A DNA stretch of 64,000 nt from VRUE01 sp045805805 (GCA_045805805.1 JBJMKO010000137.1:1-64000); one strand, 5' to 3'. Shown: positions 51,042 through 60,191, numbered from the stretch's first letter. Numbers and translations are program-made. Notes: a model not told the origin generated them from the letters alone.

Positions 51042-52226
51042 TCATTGAGCGGCGGCGGAGCCGGCCGGCCCGGGCTCGGCTTGCTCTGCCGGCGAGCGGG
51101 AGGCGGTGAGCTCGGCAGAGATCCTCACCGCCGCGGAGACGAGGGGAGCGGCGAGGACGAGGCCGATGGTGCCGAAGAGGCAGCCGCCGGCGATGGTGAC
51201 GATCAGAACGGCCAGGGGGTGGAGTCCGAGGGCAGCGCCGTAGGCGATCGGCTGCACCAGCTGCTGGAGCACACCGTTGGCGAGGAGGACGATGACCGCG
51301 ATCGCCAGCGCCGCCTCGGGCCCCTGGCCCCCTAGCGCGATCAGGACCGCGAATGCCCCCGCCGTCCAGGCGCCGAGATAAGGAACGTAGCCGCCGACGA
51401 AGGTGACGACGGCGATCGTCCCCGGCAGCGGCACCCCGAGCAACAGCGCCCCGGCGCCGACCAGCAACGCGCTCCAGGCGGCCACGATGGTGACCCCGAC
51501 GAAGTAGCCGCGCAGGGAGCGGGACACCTGCGCCAGCACACTGTGGGCAAGCGGCACCGGCATGCCGAGATGGCGCTCGACGAACCTGCCGATCGTCGGC
51601 GCGTCCTTGAGCATGAAGAAGAGGCTGAGGGCGGCGAAGGAGAGGAAGACGGCCAGCGAGGCCAGCCTGTCGACCCCGCCAAGGACGCCGCCGGTCAATG
51701 CCCTGAAGCCGGCGCTGATCGAGGCGCTCGCGTCCTGGTTCGCGTCCGCGGCGGTGGACGAAGCCACGCCCAGGTCCCGGACCCACGACTCGATCTCGTC
51801 CGCCCCGGCGTGGAGTCTCTCGCTGAGGCTGTCAGCCTGGCTGGCGATGCCGCTCATGACGATGACGCCGACGCCGACGCCGATCAGGACGATCCCGAGG
51901 AAGACGAGCACCGCACCGGCTCCCCTCGGCATCCCGCGTCGCTTCAACCAGTCGACCAGGGGCACGGTCACCGAGGCCACGATCGCCGCCGTCACCACCG
52001 GCATCACGATCGTCTGCGTCTGCGCCAGCAGAAAGATCGCCCCGACCAGTGCCGCACCCACCCCGACCAGCAGCCAGGCGCTGAAGCCGAGGTCCCGCAG
52101 CCAGGTCGGAGCAGAGAACATCCCGCTCAGATCGGCGGGATCGATCTCGATGACTTCTTCTTCGGGAGGCGCGCTCTCGCGGCCGGGTCGCCACAGCCGC
52201 CCTCGGATCGCACGCCTCGGAGTCAT
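51042..52226 (-). CDS. AI-2E family transporter (YdiK/PerM-like)
   Basis: 394 residues with eight or so membrane helices (LLVGVGAALVGAIFLLAQTQ; AVFLSFAALSLFFMLKD; GTIAVVTFVGGYVPYLGAWT; LGLHPLAVLIVTIAGGCLFG). The PYLGAW and LHPLAVL blocks are family marks. Substrate is unproven for most members. ATG 52226 starts the conserved protein; the open frame upstream is antisense to other genes. Confidence 0.9.
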   Translation of the reverse strand: MTPRRAIRGRLWRPGRESAPPEEEVIEIDPADLSGMFSAPTWLRDLGFSAWLLVGVGAALVGAIFLLAQTQTIVMPVVTAAIVASVTVPLVDWLKRRGMPRGAGAVLVFLGIVLIGVGVGVIVMSGIASQADSLSERLHAGADEIESWVRDLGVASSTAADANQDASASISAGFRALTGGVLGGVDRLASLAVFLSFAALSLFFMLKDAPTIGRFVERHLGMPVPLAHSVLAQVSRSLRGYFVGVTIVAAWSALLVGAGALLLGVPLPGTIAVVTFVGGYVPYLGAWTAGAFAVLIALGGQGPEAALAIAVIVLLANGVLQQLVQPIAYGAALGLHPLAVLIVTIAGGCLFGTIGLVLAAPLVSAAVRISAELTASRSPAEQAEPGPAGSAAAQ

Positions 52227-52280
52227 CGGTTCGCCGGACGATACGCGCCGACCCCGACACGGCTGCGGACGGGCGGCGAG

Positions 52281-53042
52281 ATGACGGAGGCGGCTCGTGT
52301 CACCTACGTCGGCCACGCGACCGTCCTGATCGAGATGGAGGGCGTCCGCCTGCTCACCGATCCGGTGCTGCGTCGACGGGTCGGCCCGCTGCGCCGTCAC
52401 GGGGCGGCTCCCGGCCGGCAAGTGACGGAGGGCGTCGACGCGGTGCTGATCTCCCACCTTCACCACGACCACGCCGACGTGCCCTCGCTGCGCCGGCTGA
52501 GTAGGGCGGTGCCGGTGCTCGCCTGCCCCGGCGCCGGGGACTTCCTCTCCCGGCTCGGCTTCGGCGACGTCCGCGAGCTCGCCCCCGGCGACGCCGGCGA
52601 CGTCGGCGGCGTCCGCGTCACCGCCACCGAGGCCAATCACCCGGCCGGCGGCCGGCGCTTCGAGCGAGCCTCGCGGGCGGTCGGCTTCGAGCTTGCCGGA
52701 CAGCGACGGATCTACTTCGCCGGCGACACCGACCTCTTCGACGGCATGGAGGGGATCGGCGACGGCAGGCTCGACCTCGCCCTGCTGCCGATCTGGGGTT
52801 GGGGCACGAACATCGGGGCCGGCCACCTCGACCCCGAACGGGCGGCGCGGGCGGCGGCACTGCTCTCGGCGCGGACGGTGATCCCGATCCACTGGGGGAC
52901 GCTCTACCCGCTCGGCCTGGCGCGGCTGCGTCCCGGGCCACTGCATTCGCCCCCGCGCGAGCTCGCCGCCTGGATGCGCGACCTGGCGCCTCAGTCGGAG
53001 CTGCGGGTGCTGGCTCCCGGCGAGGCGACCTCGCTGGCGTAG
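52281..53042 (+). CDS. MBL-fold metallohydrolase
   Basis: 253 residues of UlaG/NAPE-PLD-like type: THATVL-equivalent VGHATVLIEMEGVRLLTDPV, metal motif ISHLHHDHAD (HxHxDH), FAGDTDLFDGM, and late His in IPIHWGT. A hydrolase for a phospho- or amide-containing substrate. It overlaps the phosphatase gene tail-to-tail by 52 bp. Confidence 0.9.
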   Translation: MTEAARVTYVGHATVLIEMEGVRLLTDPVLRRRVGPLRRHGAAPGRQVTEGVDAVLISHLHHDHADVPSLRRLSRAVPVLACPGAGDFLSRLGFGDVRELAPGDAGDVGGVRVTATEANHPAGGRRFERASRAVGFELAGQRRIYFAGDTDLFDGMEGIGDGRLDLALLPIWGWGTNIGAGHLDPERAARAAALLSARTVIPIHWGTLYPLGLARLRPGPLHSPPRELAAWMRDLAPQSELRVLAPGEATSLA

Positions 53043-55063
53043 CCGTCGTGCCCGAGCCCGGCGAGCCACTCCCGGAACACCCGGTGGACCCGCTCGGCGC
53101 CGATCACGTCCTCCTCCGGCCAGGCGAGCTCGGCCGGGTGCAACACGAAGGGGTGCGCCTGCGTTCCCCCCATGCCGCCGTGCGAACCGACCAGCTCCTC
53201 GAAGGCGGCGACCTCGCCGAACTCCGGCCAGTAGGTGCTGTTGACCATCAGGTCGGCGCAGTGGGGGAAGCCGTCGGTGCGCCGCAGGTGGTCGGCGGCG
53301 TACGGGCCGAACGGCTCCAGCGGATCCTCGCCCTCGACCCGATCCTGGTCGAGGAAGCGGGTGCCGCCGGTGCCTATCGCGACCGCCCCGAAGCGCTCCG
53401 AGCGGACCAGGACGAAGCCGATCCCGGGGTGGTCGCGGAGTGCCGGAACCAGCAGCGGGTAGAGCACCTCGAGGCGCTCCAGGGAGACCCGGCCGGGCTC
53501 GCGGGGAAAGCTGATCAGGCCGAGGCAGCCCGAGGCCATCACCGAGAGCTCCGGCACCTCGCCGCCGTGTGCCCGGTAGATCTCCTCGCGGGCGTCGGCG
53601 TCCAGCGTCACCACACCGTCGTCGCGGCGACCGCGGGTCGCCGTGCGGACCGTGCGCGCCGCGATCGTGTCGTCGCGGGCGACCTCGGTCAGGCCGGCGC
53701 TCAGGTAGGCGAGGGCGTCGTCCTCGCCCTCCTCGACCGCGATCGTGCTCTCGGGATCGCAGACCGACCGGATCAGATCCTCGAGGGTTTCCCCGTAGCG
53801 GTCGCGGAAGGTCTCCCCCTGCGACTGGCCGTGGTCGGAGAGCACGATCAAGCGGTAGGGCCGCGGAGCGTCGGCGCAGGCCAGGGCGATCCTGGCGATC
53901 TGGCGGTCGAGATCGCGGAGCACGGCAAGGGCGTCGTCGCGTTCGATCCCGGAGTGGTGGGCGACCTCGTCGTAGGCGAGGAAGGTGGTGTAGACGAGCG
54001 GGCGGCCGGCGAGGATGTCGCCAACGACGCCGGCGACCTGCAGGTCCCGCTGCACCACGGTGGCCCAGGCGCGAACGGCAGCGTAGGAGCGCGAACGGGC
54101 GATCCGCGGGCGGACGTCGTCGCGAGCCTGCCGGCGCGCCGCCCGGCGCTCGCGGAAGATGTCCGTAATCGCCAGCACGAGCGTGCGGGCGACCGCATAG
54201 GGCCGGGCGAAGTAGGCCGCGTAGTCGACCCCGATCGGACGCCTGCGGTGCAACACCGTGCTCATCGTCAGCATCGAGTGCGGCGCGTCGCCGGAGAGGA
54301 TGTTGGCGCGGCTGGCGCCCCCGGCGTGCAGCAGCCCGCGCCCGTCCGAGTGCCGCCGCTCCAGCTCTTCGGCGTCGCGCGGGTGGTTGGTGACGATCGC
54401 CGCGTCGCGGTCCTTCTCCCACCATCGGAAAGCCGGCATGTCCTCGTTGGAGCCGTGCAGCAGGCCGGCCTGGCAGGCACCGGTCTGGGAGGACCAGTCG
54501 GTCTCCCACCTGCTCAGCCGGTGGGAGCCGCGGCGCAGCCAGGCAGCGAGGTTGGGAGCGTCGCCGGCCGCCAGCGCCCGGTGCAGGACATCGTGGGCGA
54601 GTCCGTCTATCTCGAGGAAGAGGACGCCGGGCACCTCGCTCTTCACCCGTTGTCCGCGCCGCCGCATCTGCCGGCCGACGACGTTGCGGTACCAGGAGTC
54701 GTCTTCATCGATCGCCAGCAGCGAGTAGAAGCCCGCGGTGAGAGCCGCCATCGCAACCGTGACGACGATCCCCTCGAGGACCCCGTCGAGGTGCGCTCCG
54801 GGCAGCAGGTCGACGACGAAGGTGACCAGGATGCCGTTGAGGAGCAGCGCCGCGCCGCCGAGGGTGAGAACCGTGAGCGGCAGCGCGATCCGGGCCAGGA
54901 CGGGCCAGATCAGCGCGTTGAGGAGGCCGATCGCCCCCGCCGCGCCGAGCGCGGCGAGGGCACCGTCGAGAACGAAACCGGAGAGGAGCTCAGAGAGCAG
55001 CAGCAGGGAGAGGGCGTCCAGCAGCAAGACCAGCAGGCCGCGCCAGACAATCCGAATGTTCAT
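52991..55063 (-). CDS. Alkaline phosphatase-superfamily protein with N-terminal holin-4-like membrane domain
   Basis: 690 residues. First 120 residues contain four membrane segments resembling phage holin family 4 (LNALIWPVLARIALPLTVLT). From about 145 on is a phosphodiesterase/sulfatase-like domain: LFLEIDGLAHDVL, then SSQTGACQAG (nucleophile Thr/Ser), DEVAHHSG and LSDHGQSQGETF metal sites. Likely membrane-anchored and facing outward; substrate unknown. Confidence 0.85.
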   Translation of the reverse strand: MNIRIVWRGLLVLLLDALSLLLLSELLSGFVLDGALAALGAAGAIGLLNALIWPVLARIALPLTVLTLGGAALLLNGILVTFVVDLLPGAHLDGVLEGIVVTVAMAALTAGFYSLLAIDEDDSWYRNVVGRQMRRRGQRVKSEVPGVLFLEIDGLAHDVLHRALAAGDAPNLAAWLRRGSHRLSRWETDWSSQTGACQAGLLHGSNEDMPAFRWWEKDRDAAIVTNHPRDAEELERRHSDGRGLLHAGGASRANILSGDAPHSMLTMSTVLHRRRPIGVDYAAYFARPYAVARTLVLAITDIFRERRAARRQARDDVRPRIARSRSYAAVRAWATVVQRDLQVAGVVGDILAGRPLVYTTFLAYDEVAHHSGIERDDALAVLRDLDRQIARIALACADAPRPYRLIVLSDHGQSQGETFRDRYGETLEDLIRSVCDPESTIAVEEGEDDALAYLSAGLTEVARDDTIAARTVRTATRGRRDDGVVTLDADAREEIYRAHGGEVPELSVMASGCLGLISFPREPGRVSLERLEVLYPLLVPALRDHPGIGFVLVRSERFGAVAIGTGGTRFLDQDRVEGEDPLEPFGPYAADHLRRTDGFPHCADLMVNSTYWPEFGEVAAFEELVGSHGGMGGTQAHPFVLHPAELAWPEEDVIGAERVHRVFREWLAGLGHDGYASEVASPGASTRSSD

Positions 55064-55543
55064 CGCCGTCTCCCGGAGGGAAAGACGCTTCGCGGATTCT
55101 TGGAAGGCATAGACGGCTCAATCTAGCTTTCATCGAGGCACTTCTGCCCAAGGTGCCTGTCCACACCGCGTGGAACGCAGGCACCGAGGGTCATCTTCAT
55201 CACCCCCGGCGACATGAAGCACGAATTCGTCGAGGTCTGATCGCGGCCGCCGCGGCTTTGAGGTCGCAGATTGCGACCTCAAAACCCGGCCGGGTCGCTA
55301 CGCCCCTACGTTTTCACCATGCCGCACTCGAGGAGCGGCTCAGAGAGCTTGAACGAGAGACCGCTGCGAGGTTCGACCGACACGACGAGCAGCTGGAAAC
55401 GGTACTCGCGTTAGCGTTCCGACCCGAGCGGGGCGACGACGGCGTGATCTGGGTGCCAGATTCGATGTCGAGAAGCCGTGACCGGCTCCGCTCACCAGGT
55501 GAAGGCCGCGACAGGCGCGGCCCCCGACACCAGGAGGACCACC
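55064..55543. other. Intergenic region with palindromes and a gene remnant
   Basis: 480 bp. AGGCAC...GTGCCT hairpin at 55136-55158 resembles those near the 39-49 kb island. TTTGAGGTCGCA-gat-TGCGACCTCAAA (55257-55283) is a perfect 12-bp palindrome. Bases about 55313-55460 encode LEERLRELERETAARFDRHD, similar to the coiled coil of ORF6N/KilA-N phage regulators, but no start or domain precedes it, so a degraded prophage fragment is likely. Confidence 0.45.
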
Positions 55544-55957
55544 ATGCCGAAGTATCTGCTCCTCAAGCACTACAGCGGCGGCCCGGAGCCGCACCATCCC
55601 TTCCCGCCGATGGACCAGTGGGCGCCCGAGGACGTGGAGGCGCACATGGCCTTCCTGGGGCAGGTCAAAGCACTGCTGCAGGAGAACGGCGAGTACGTCG
55701 ACGGACAGGCGCTGACGCCGGCGCAGACCTGGGTCCGCTACGGCGGGCCGGACGCCGCGCCGGTCACCACCGACGGGCCGCTGCCCGAGACCAGCGACCT
55801 CGTGGCGGGCTGGTACATGGTCGACGTCGAGTCGCGCGAGCGCGCGGTCGAGATCGCGGCGTACATCTCCTCCGAGCCCGGCCCGGGCGGCGGGCCGCTG
55901 TATGAGTGGATCGACGTGCGCGAGGTGATGTCCGGGAAGTCGTCGTCCGAGGACTGA
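55544..55957 (+). CDS. YCII-related / DGPF-domain protein
   Basis: 137 residues: MPKYLLLKHYSGG and the family TDGPLPETSDLVAGWYMVDV block (DGPF variant). Strong AGGAGG site. It lies 7 bp before an ECF sigma factor gene, the conserved ECF42 arrangement, where the DGPF protein and sigma factor are co-expressed. Confidence 0.92.
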   Translation: MPKYLLLKHYSGGPEPHHPFPPMDQWAPEDVEAHMAFLGQVKALLQENGEYVDGQALTPAQTWVRYGGPDAAPVTTDGPLPETSDLVAGWYMVDVESRERAVEIAAYISSEPGPGGGPLYEWIDVREVMSGKSSSED

Positions 55958-55964
55958 GCAGGTC

Positions 55965-57164
55965 GTGGCCGACGAGCCGATCTCGGCGTGGGACGACGGC
56001 GCGCTGCGCGCCCTCGTCCCGCGGGTGCTGGCGGGGCTGGTGCGGCGTGGCGAGCAGTTCGACGCCGCCGAGGACGCGCTCCAAGAGGCGCTTCTGGAGG
56101 CGTTGCGGGTCTGGCCCGAGCATCCGCCGCGCGACCCGCGCGCATGGCTTACGACCGTGGCGACCCGGCGGCTGGTCGACGCCCGCCGCAGCGAGGTCGC
56201 CCGTCACCGCCGCGAAGAGGAGGCGGAGGCCGAGCCGCGGCCCGAGGCCGGGTCGGAGGATGTCGGCGACGACACGCTCTTCCTGCTCTTCCGCTGCTGC
56301 CACCCGGCGCTCGCGCCTGCCTCGCAGGTGGCGCTGACGCTGCGCGCGGTCGGCGGCCTCACGACGCGCGAGATCGCCGACGCCTTCTACGTCCCGGAGG
56401 CGACGATGGCGCAGCGGATCAGCCGCGCCAAGCGGACGGTGCGGGGGCGCCGGCTGGACCGGCCCGGCGACCTCGCCGTCGTGCTGCGGGTGCTCTACCT
56501 CGTCTACACGACCGGTCACGCGGGCCGGATCGACCTGGCCCGCGAGGCAATCCGCCTCGCCCGCCGGCTCACGCTCGCTACCGAGGAGCCGGAGGCGCGC
56601 GGTCTGCTCGCGCTGATGCTGCTCAACCACGCGCGCCTGCCCGCGCGGATCGACGCCGAGGGCCGCCTCGTCACGCTCGACCGGCAGGACCGCAGCCTGT
56701 GGGACAGCCACGAGATCGCCGAGGGCGTGCGGGTCCTGCGCTCGGCGCTGGCGCTGCAGACGGAGGCGCGGCCGCCGGGCCGCTACCAGCTCGAGGCCGC
56801 CATCGCCGCCCTGCACGACGACGCGGCGAGCGCCGAGGAGACCGACTGGCCGCAGATCCTCTCCTGGTACGACGACCTCGTCGCGCTCGCCGACGACCCG
56901 GTCCGCGACGACCCCGCCGCCGTCCTCGGCCGTGCCGTCGCGGTCGGCCACGTCCACGGCGCCGCCGCCGGCCTGCGCGAGAGCGACCGCCTGCGCGACG
57001 TACTCGGCGAGCGCCATCGCTGGCACGCCGTCCGCGCTCACCTGCACGAGCTGGACGGCGATCTCCCCGCCGCCGCGGAGGCCTACGCCGAGGCCGCCCG
57101 CCGCGCCACGACCGTCGTCGAGCGCGACCACCTCGTCCGCCAGGCGGCGCGGACGCGACGGTGA
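55965..57164 (+). CDS. ECF42-type RNA polymerase sigma factor
   Basis: 399 residues, GTG start. Region 2 (FDAAEDALQEALLEALRVWP; PRAWLTTVATRRLVDARR), region 4 (LTTREIADAFYVPEATMAQR) and a long C-terminal helical TPR-like extension (LLLNHARLPARIDAEGRLVT) as in ECF42. These factors lack anti-sigma genes and are thought to be controlled by their own extension. Convergent with the TA remnants at 57.2 kb. Confidence 0.92.
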   Translation: MADEPISAWDDGALRALVPRVLAGLVRRGEQFDAAEDALQEALLEALRVWPEHPPRDPRAWLTTVATRRLVDARRSEVARHRREEEAEAEPRPEAGSEDVGDDTLFLLFRCCHPALAPASQVALTLRAVGGLTTREIADAFYVPEATMAQRISRAKRTVRGRRLDRPGDLAVVLRVLYLVYTTGHAGRIDLAREAIRLARRLTLATEEPEARGLLALMLLNHARLPARIDAEGRLVTLDRQDRSLWDSHEIAEGVRVLRSALALQTEARPPGRYQLEAAIAALHDDAASAEETDWPQILSWYDDLVALADDPVRDDPAAVLGRAVAVGHVHGAAAGLRESDRLRDVLGERHRWHAVRAHLHELDGDLPAAAEAYAEAARRATTVVERDHLVRQAARTRR

Positions 57165-57198
57165 GCGCGGCGTGTGTGGAGGCTAGGTCCGCCGTCGC

Positions 57199-57342
57199 TC
57201 ACCGATAGGCGCGGCCTCGGGGCCGAATCGTCAGGACGTCAATCACCTTCTCGCTGGCTCGACGATCCTTTCGACCCAACTTGCGGAGGGACTTCAAGGC
57301 AGCGGGACGGATCTCGATCCGCCATCCGCCTGGATCAGCCAG
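57199..57342 (-). pseudogene. RelE/ParE toxin remnant
   Basis: The frame downstream of the antitoxin gene encodes WRIEIRPAALKSLRKLGRKD RRASEKVIDVL-like sequence in two blocks, matching the N-terminal half of RelE/ParE toxins, then stops after RPRGRAYR. The C-terminal half with catalytic residues is missing and no standard start precedes it. Confidence 0.6.
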
Positions 57343-57562
57343 CGTTCAACTCCGCCTGGGCGTCTGGCCAAGAGATGCCGGGTTCGCTTAGTGCCTCCTT
57401 GACGGCACGCAGATCCTCGTTAGTCAGCTCCTCGTCGTCATAGGGAGCGGCGTCCAGCTTGGCCGCAACGGGATCCTGGGCGCGCTGAAGCAGAATCGCC
57501 GCGGCGGGAAGCGATTCGTCGGGTAGGGCATCGACTAGCCGGTGTAGCTCAGTCTTGGTCAT
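57335..57562 (-). CDS. Antitoxin-like small protein
   Basis: 75 residues: helical N terminus (TELHRLVDALPDESLPAAAI), acidic C terminus (YDDEELTNEDLRAVKEALSE). This is the usual shape of antitoxins paired with RelE-type toxins. Its toxin is truncated, so it is probably a decaying module. Confidence 0.65.
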   Translation of the reverse strand: MTKTELHRLVDALPDESLPAAAILLQRAQDPVAAKLDAAPYDDEELTNEDLRAVKEALSEPGISWPDAQAELNAG

Positions 57563-57603
57563 CGGCCATCAAACGGTACCACCGGATCGCGACCTGGATA
57601 CCG

Positions 57604-57960
57604 CTACTGCTCAACCATTTTAAACGTGGTGAGGGCCTCCGTCGCATTCTCGAAAACAAGTCCGTTGTCCATCAACCCCGTTATCGAGAAAACGCGGAGA
57701 ACCTGGTCGGACGGAGCACAGACCACGAGCCGCTGGCCTCGCTCCATCCTTTCCTTGTGAGCGGCGACGATCAAGGCGATGCCGGTCGAGTCGATGAACT
57801 CGCACCCCTCCAGGTTGATCAGGATCGCGGCATGCTCGGAGTCGATGCGATCGACGCACTCTTGGAGCCGGTCGGCCACCGCCAGGTCGAGCTCCCCCTC
57901 AACCCGAATCTCCCGGCACCCTGAGTCCCGATCGATCTCAGTGAGCTTGAATTTCCGCAT
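57604..57960 (-). CDS. STAS-domain anti-anti-sigma factor
   Basis: 118 residues. EGELDLAVADRLQECVDRI and EFIDSTGIALIVAAHKERME hold the conserved Asp-Ser-Thr where the regulatory Ser is phosphorylated in SpoIIAA/RsbV proteins. It should free a stress sigma factor by binding its anti-sigma kinase. Sigma-B-like promoters in the next 3 kb fit this role, though no kinase or sigma gene is in the window. Confidence 0.92.
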   Translation of the reverse strand: MRKFKLTEIDRDSGCREIRVEGELDLAVADRLQECVDRIDSEHAAILINLEGCEFIDSTGIALIVAAHKERMERGQRLVVCAPSDQVLRVFSITGLMDNGLVFENATEALTTFKMVEQ

Positions 57961-58123
57961 CCTGTCCTTTCGAGATCAAAGGAACCACAGAGGGAGGCAA
58001 AGTCGCCGAAATCGGGGTCAGCTCGAAGCGCCCGCGGCGCCGAAGCAGGCAACGGGGACAGGTGGTGACTGCCGTAGTGGCCGAAATCCGAAGCCTGCAG
58101 CTAGGGCATTGAAGATAAGACAT
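57938..58123 (-). CDS. Small zinc-ribbon protein
   Basis: 61 residues: QCPSCRLRISATTAVTTCPR gives two CPxC pairs, followed by a basic strand (RGRFELTPIS). It overlaps the STAS gene by 23 bp, so co-expression is likely. Unknown function. Confidence 0.55.
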   Translation of the reverse strand: MSYLQCPSCRLRISATTAVTTCPRCLLRRRGRFELTPISATLPPSVVPLISKGQDAEIQAH

Positions 58124-58386
58124 AAGACCCTCCGGGAAATCGTTCTTCTTCTCCGATGGAGCCCCGCGAACCCGGCGTTGTCACCCGGATTCGCTTGCCT
58201 CGTCCGCTGCGCTAACGCTCCGGCACTACGTCCGGGACGTCGTGCTTAGCCTAGCTGATCGATTTGGGTTTTTGCAAGTGACAGAGACAATGGCGATATC
58301 CTGAAGAGGAACGACCCGTTCGTCCGGTTTCAGCCTCCTCTGCCCCACGCGCGGTCAATCTCCAGAGGAGGGCCAGAGGGAGCCCC

Positions 58387-58761
58387 ATGCTCGACGAACG
58401 AGCGTCTCACAAGGCCGATGACTCGCAGTTCTCGGTTCTCGCCGAGATCTCACGAGAGATGACCCGCATCTACAAGGAGCAGTTTGGCCGCGGGCCGACG
58501 AAGACGCGCACGAACTTCGCCGGACCCGACATCGTGATCGTCACGCTGGAGGACAGCCTCACGCCGGCCGAGCGCAGGCTCGCCGAGATGGAGGAGCATC
58601 AGCGCCTGCGCGACACCCGCCTCTACTTTCAGCACGCAACGGAAACTCAGTTCAAGGACGTGATCGAACAGCTCCTCGAGCGCAAGGTCCGGGCCTTCAT
58701 CAGCGGGATCGATACGCGGGAGGATGTCTCGAATGAGGTCTTCCATCTGGATCCTGCCTGA
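58387..58761 (+). CDS. DUF2294-domain protein
   Basis: 124 residues: FSVLAEISREMTRIYKEQFG, FAGPDIVIVTLEDSLTPAER and FISGIDTREDVSNEVFHLDP match the DUF2294 (Na+-translocating-associated) family. GAGGG ribosome site before ATG 58387. Often found with stress genes; role unknown. Confidence 0.85.
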   Translation: MLDERASHKADDSQFSVLAEISREMTRIYKEQFGRGPTKTRTNFAGPDIVIVTLEDSLTPAERRLAEMEEHQRLRDTRLYFQHATETQFKDVIEQLLERKVRAFISGIDTREDVSNEVFHLDPA

Positions 58762-58786
58762 GGCGAGTTGAGCCACAGCGGCGCCG

Positions 58787-58811
58787 GTTTGAAGCGGTCG
58801 AGGTTGGGTAT
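58787..58811 (+). promoter_or_regulatory. Sigma-B-like promoter of 58845 gene
   Basis: GTTTGA and GGGTAT with 13 bases between, 33 bp upstream of the ATG, matching the GTTT-N12/15-GGGTA general-stress consensus. Confidence 0.65.
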
Positions 58812-58844
58812 CCGGCCACAAAGCTGCCCTCAGGAGGTTGAACA

Positions 58845-59051
58845 ATGGCCAAAGACCACGGCTCGAGCGTCAAGAACGACAAGCAGTACGAAGGGCTGCG
58901 CAAGAAGGGGATGAGCAAGCAGCGCGCCGCGTCGATCGCCAACTCCTCCGAATCCTCGAAAAAGGGCGGCGAAAAGAGCGGCAAGGGAAGCGGCGGCAGC
59001 AAGTCACAGAAGCGGGCCGCGGGCCGCGAGGGCGGCAAGAAGTCGAGCTAG
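58845..59051 (+). CDS. Small basic KGG-like stress protein
   Basis: 68 residues, MAKDHGSSVKNDKQYEGLRK, KGMSKQRAASIANSS and a Lys/Gly/Ser tail. It resembles small Rho-N/KGG-type stress-induced proteins. AGGAGG ribosome site and a sigma-B-like promoter precede it. Confidence 0.75.
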   Translation: MAKDHGSSVKNDKQYEGLRKKGMSKQRAASIANSSESSKKGGEKSGKGSGGSKSQKRAAGREGGKKSS

Positions 59052-59058
59052 GGGAAGC

Positions 59059-59571
59059 TCAGCTCTTGGCAGCTCCCTCAGCTTCGAGGCGCTCGGCTAC
59101 CTCGTCCATCAGGCGCGCATTCAGGGGAGAGACCTCGACTATCCGCTCTGGGCAGACCAGCAGAGCCCCTGCATCCGCGTCGAGGTCCCGCTCTTCGCCG
59201 ATCGTCCCTTCCAGCTCGACGACAGCCTTGCCTTCCACCGCGGCACCCTTCTCGGTCAAGTAGCGATAGAGGCCCTCCCGGGCCGGGAAGACCGCGATGC
59301 CGTGACGCCGGGTATGGGTGATCTCGCCGTCTCCCCCGCAGACAGGACACGTCGCCTCGAAGCGGACGCGCCCCTCGCACGCCGGGCACTCGGCGAGTGC
59401 GCCTGTCTCGAGACACGAACGACATTCGTAGAGGGTGGTTCCTCTCCCCTCGCACTTATCGCATGGCCCGTGTTCGCGAGGGCCCCAGGGATCGGTGAAC
59501 TGCCGCGCGGGGTCGAGGAGCTCCCGCGGATCCGAATCGGCAGAACAGCAATGAAAGAACGTCCTTCCCAC
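59059..59571 (-). CDS. DnaJ-like zinc-finger protein
   Basis: 170 residues, GTG start. Four CxxC motifs: GPCDKCEGRG, ECRSCLETG, ECPACEGR, TCPVCGGDG, the CxxCxGxG arrangement of DnaJ central domains without a J domain. The C-terminal half lacks a recognised domain. It follows the CBS gene by 21 bp, so shares its transcript. Confidence 0.8.
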   Translation of the reverse strand: MGRTFFHCCSADSDPRELLDPARQFTDPWGPREHGPCDKCEGRGTTLYECRSCLETGALAECPACEGRVRFEATCPVCGGDGEITHTRRHGIAVFPAREGLYRYLTEKGAAVEGKAVVELEGTIGEERDLDADAGALLVCPERIVEVSPLNARLMDEVAERLEAEGAAKS

Positions 59572-59592
59572 TTCCTGCCTCCGCGTGTTGCC

Positions 59593-60012
59593 TCAGGGCG
59601 CCGCCGAGATCGCCTCGACCAAGCTGCCGACCTTCTCATCGGGGAGGTTCGTGGCGATGTCGGCCTGACTCACGATGCCGACGAGGTCATGGCCGTCGAT
59701 CACCGGCAACCTGCGCACCTTGTGATCGATCATCGTCTGCAGGGCCTCCTCGGCCGAGTCGTCGGCCCCGATCGTCACCGGCTTTCCCTCGCCCAGGTCC
59801 CCGGCCCGGACCTCGGCGGGCGACTGGCCCTGAGCGATCGACTTCACGACGATGTCGCGGTCGGTGAGCATTCCCTTCAAGCGGTTGTCCTCGCCGCAGA
59901 TCGGCAGGGCGCCGACATCGAGGTCGGACATTTTCTTCGCCGCGTTCTCGAGCGTCTCGTTCTCGCCGACGCACTCGGTTCCGCCGGTCATGATCTCGCG
60001 TGCACTTACCAT
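59593..60012 (-). CDS. Tandem CBS-domain protein
   Basis: 139 residues with two CBS motifs (AREIMTGGTECVGENETLEN ... GALPICGEDNRLKGMLTDRD; KPVTIGADDSAEEALQTMID ... RRLPVIDGHDLVGIVSQADI). Such proteins sense adenine nucleotides; hypoxia/stress CBS proteins in Actinobacteria share this form. Preceded by a sigma-B-like promoter. Confidence 0.93.
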   Translation of the reverse strand: MVSAREIMTGGTECVGENETLENAAKKMSDLDVGALPICGEDNRLKGMLTDRDIVVKSIAQGQSPAEVRAGDLGEGKPVTIGADDSAEEALQTMIDHKVRRLPVIDGHDLVGIVSQADIATNLPDEKVGSLVEAISAAP

Positions 60013-60050
60013 TGCGTCTCCTCTTCTCGGTCTCGACGTCTGCGACGCCG

Positions 60051-60076
60051 CTACCCCCGCGGCAGCGGCGAGAAAC
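60051..60076 (-). promoter_or_regulatory. Sigma-B-like promoter of CBS gene
   Basis: On the minus strand GTTTCT (60076-60071) and GGGTAG (60056-60051), 14 bases apart, about 39 bp upstream of the CBS start. Confidence 0.6.
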
Positions 60077-60123
60077 CATGCTTCTTCGAGATCTCGAATC
60101 GAGCTGTCGAGAGAGATCGCCTT

Positions 60124-60148
60124 GTTTACCGCTGGAGAACCGGGGTAT
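60124..60148 (+). promoter_or_regulatory. Sigma-B-like promoter of DUF892 gene
   Basis: GTTTAC and GGGTAT with 13 bases between, 43 bp upstream of ATG 60192. Together with the promoter on the opposite strand it makes a back-to-back stress promoter pair. Confidence 0.7.
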
Positions 60149-60191
60149 CGCTTTCGGCATCCCTTCGCACCCCCTAAGGAGGTCTTTGACC

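Noticed and set aside
52227..54509. Very long minus-strand frame continuing upstream of the AI-2E gene
   Set aside because: Arg/Pro-rich shadow frame antisense to the MBL gene and in another frame of the phosphatase gene; no family sequence outside the AI-2E part.
55153..55905. 250-codon frame overlapping the DGPF gene
   Set aside because: The 3' part is a shadow of the DGPF gene; only a short coiled-coil remnant near 55313-55460 looks protein-like.
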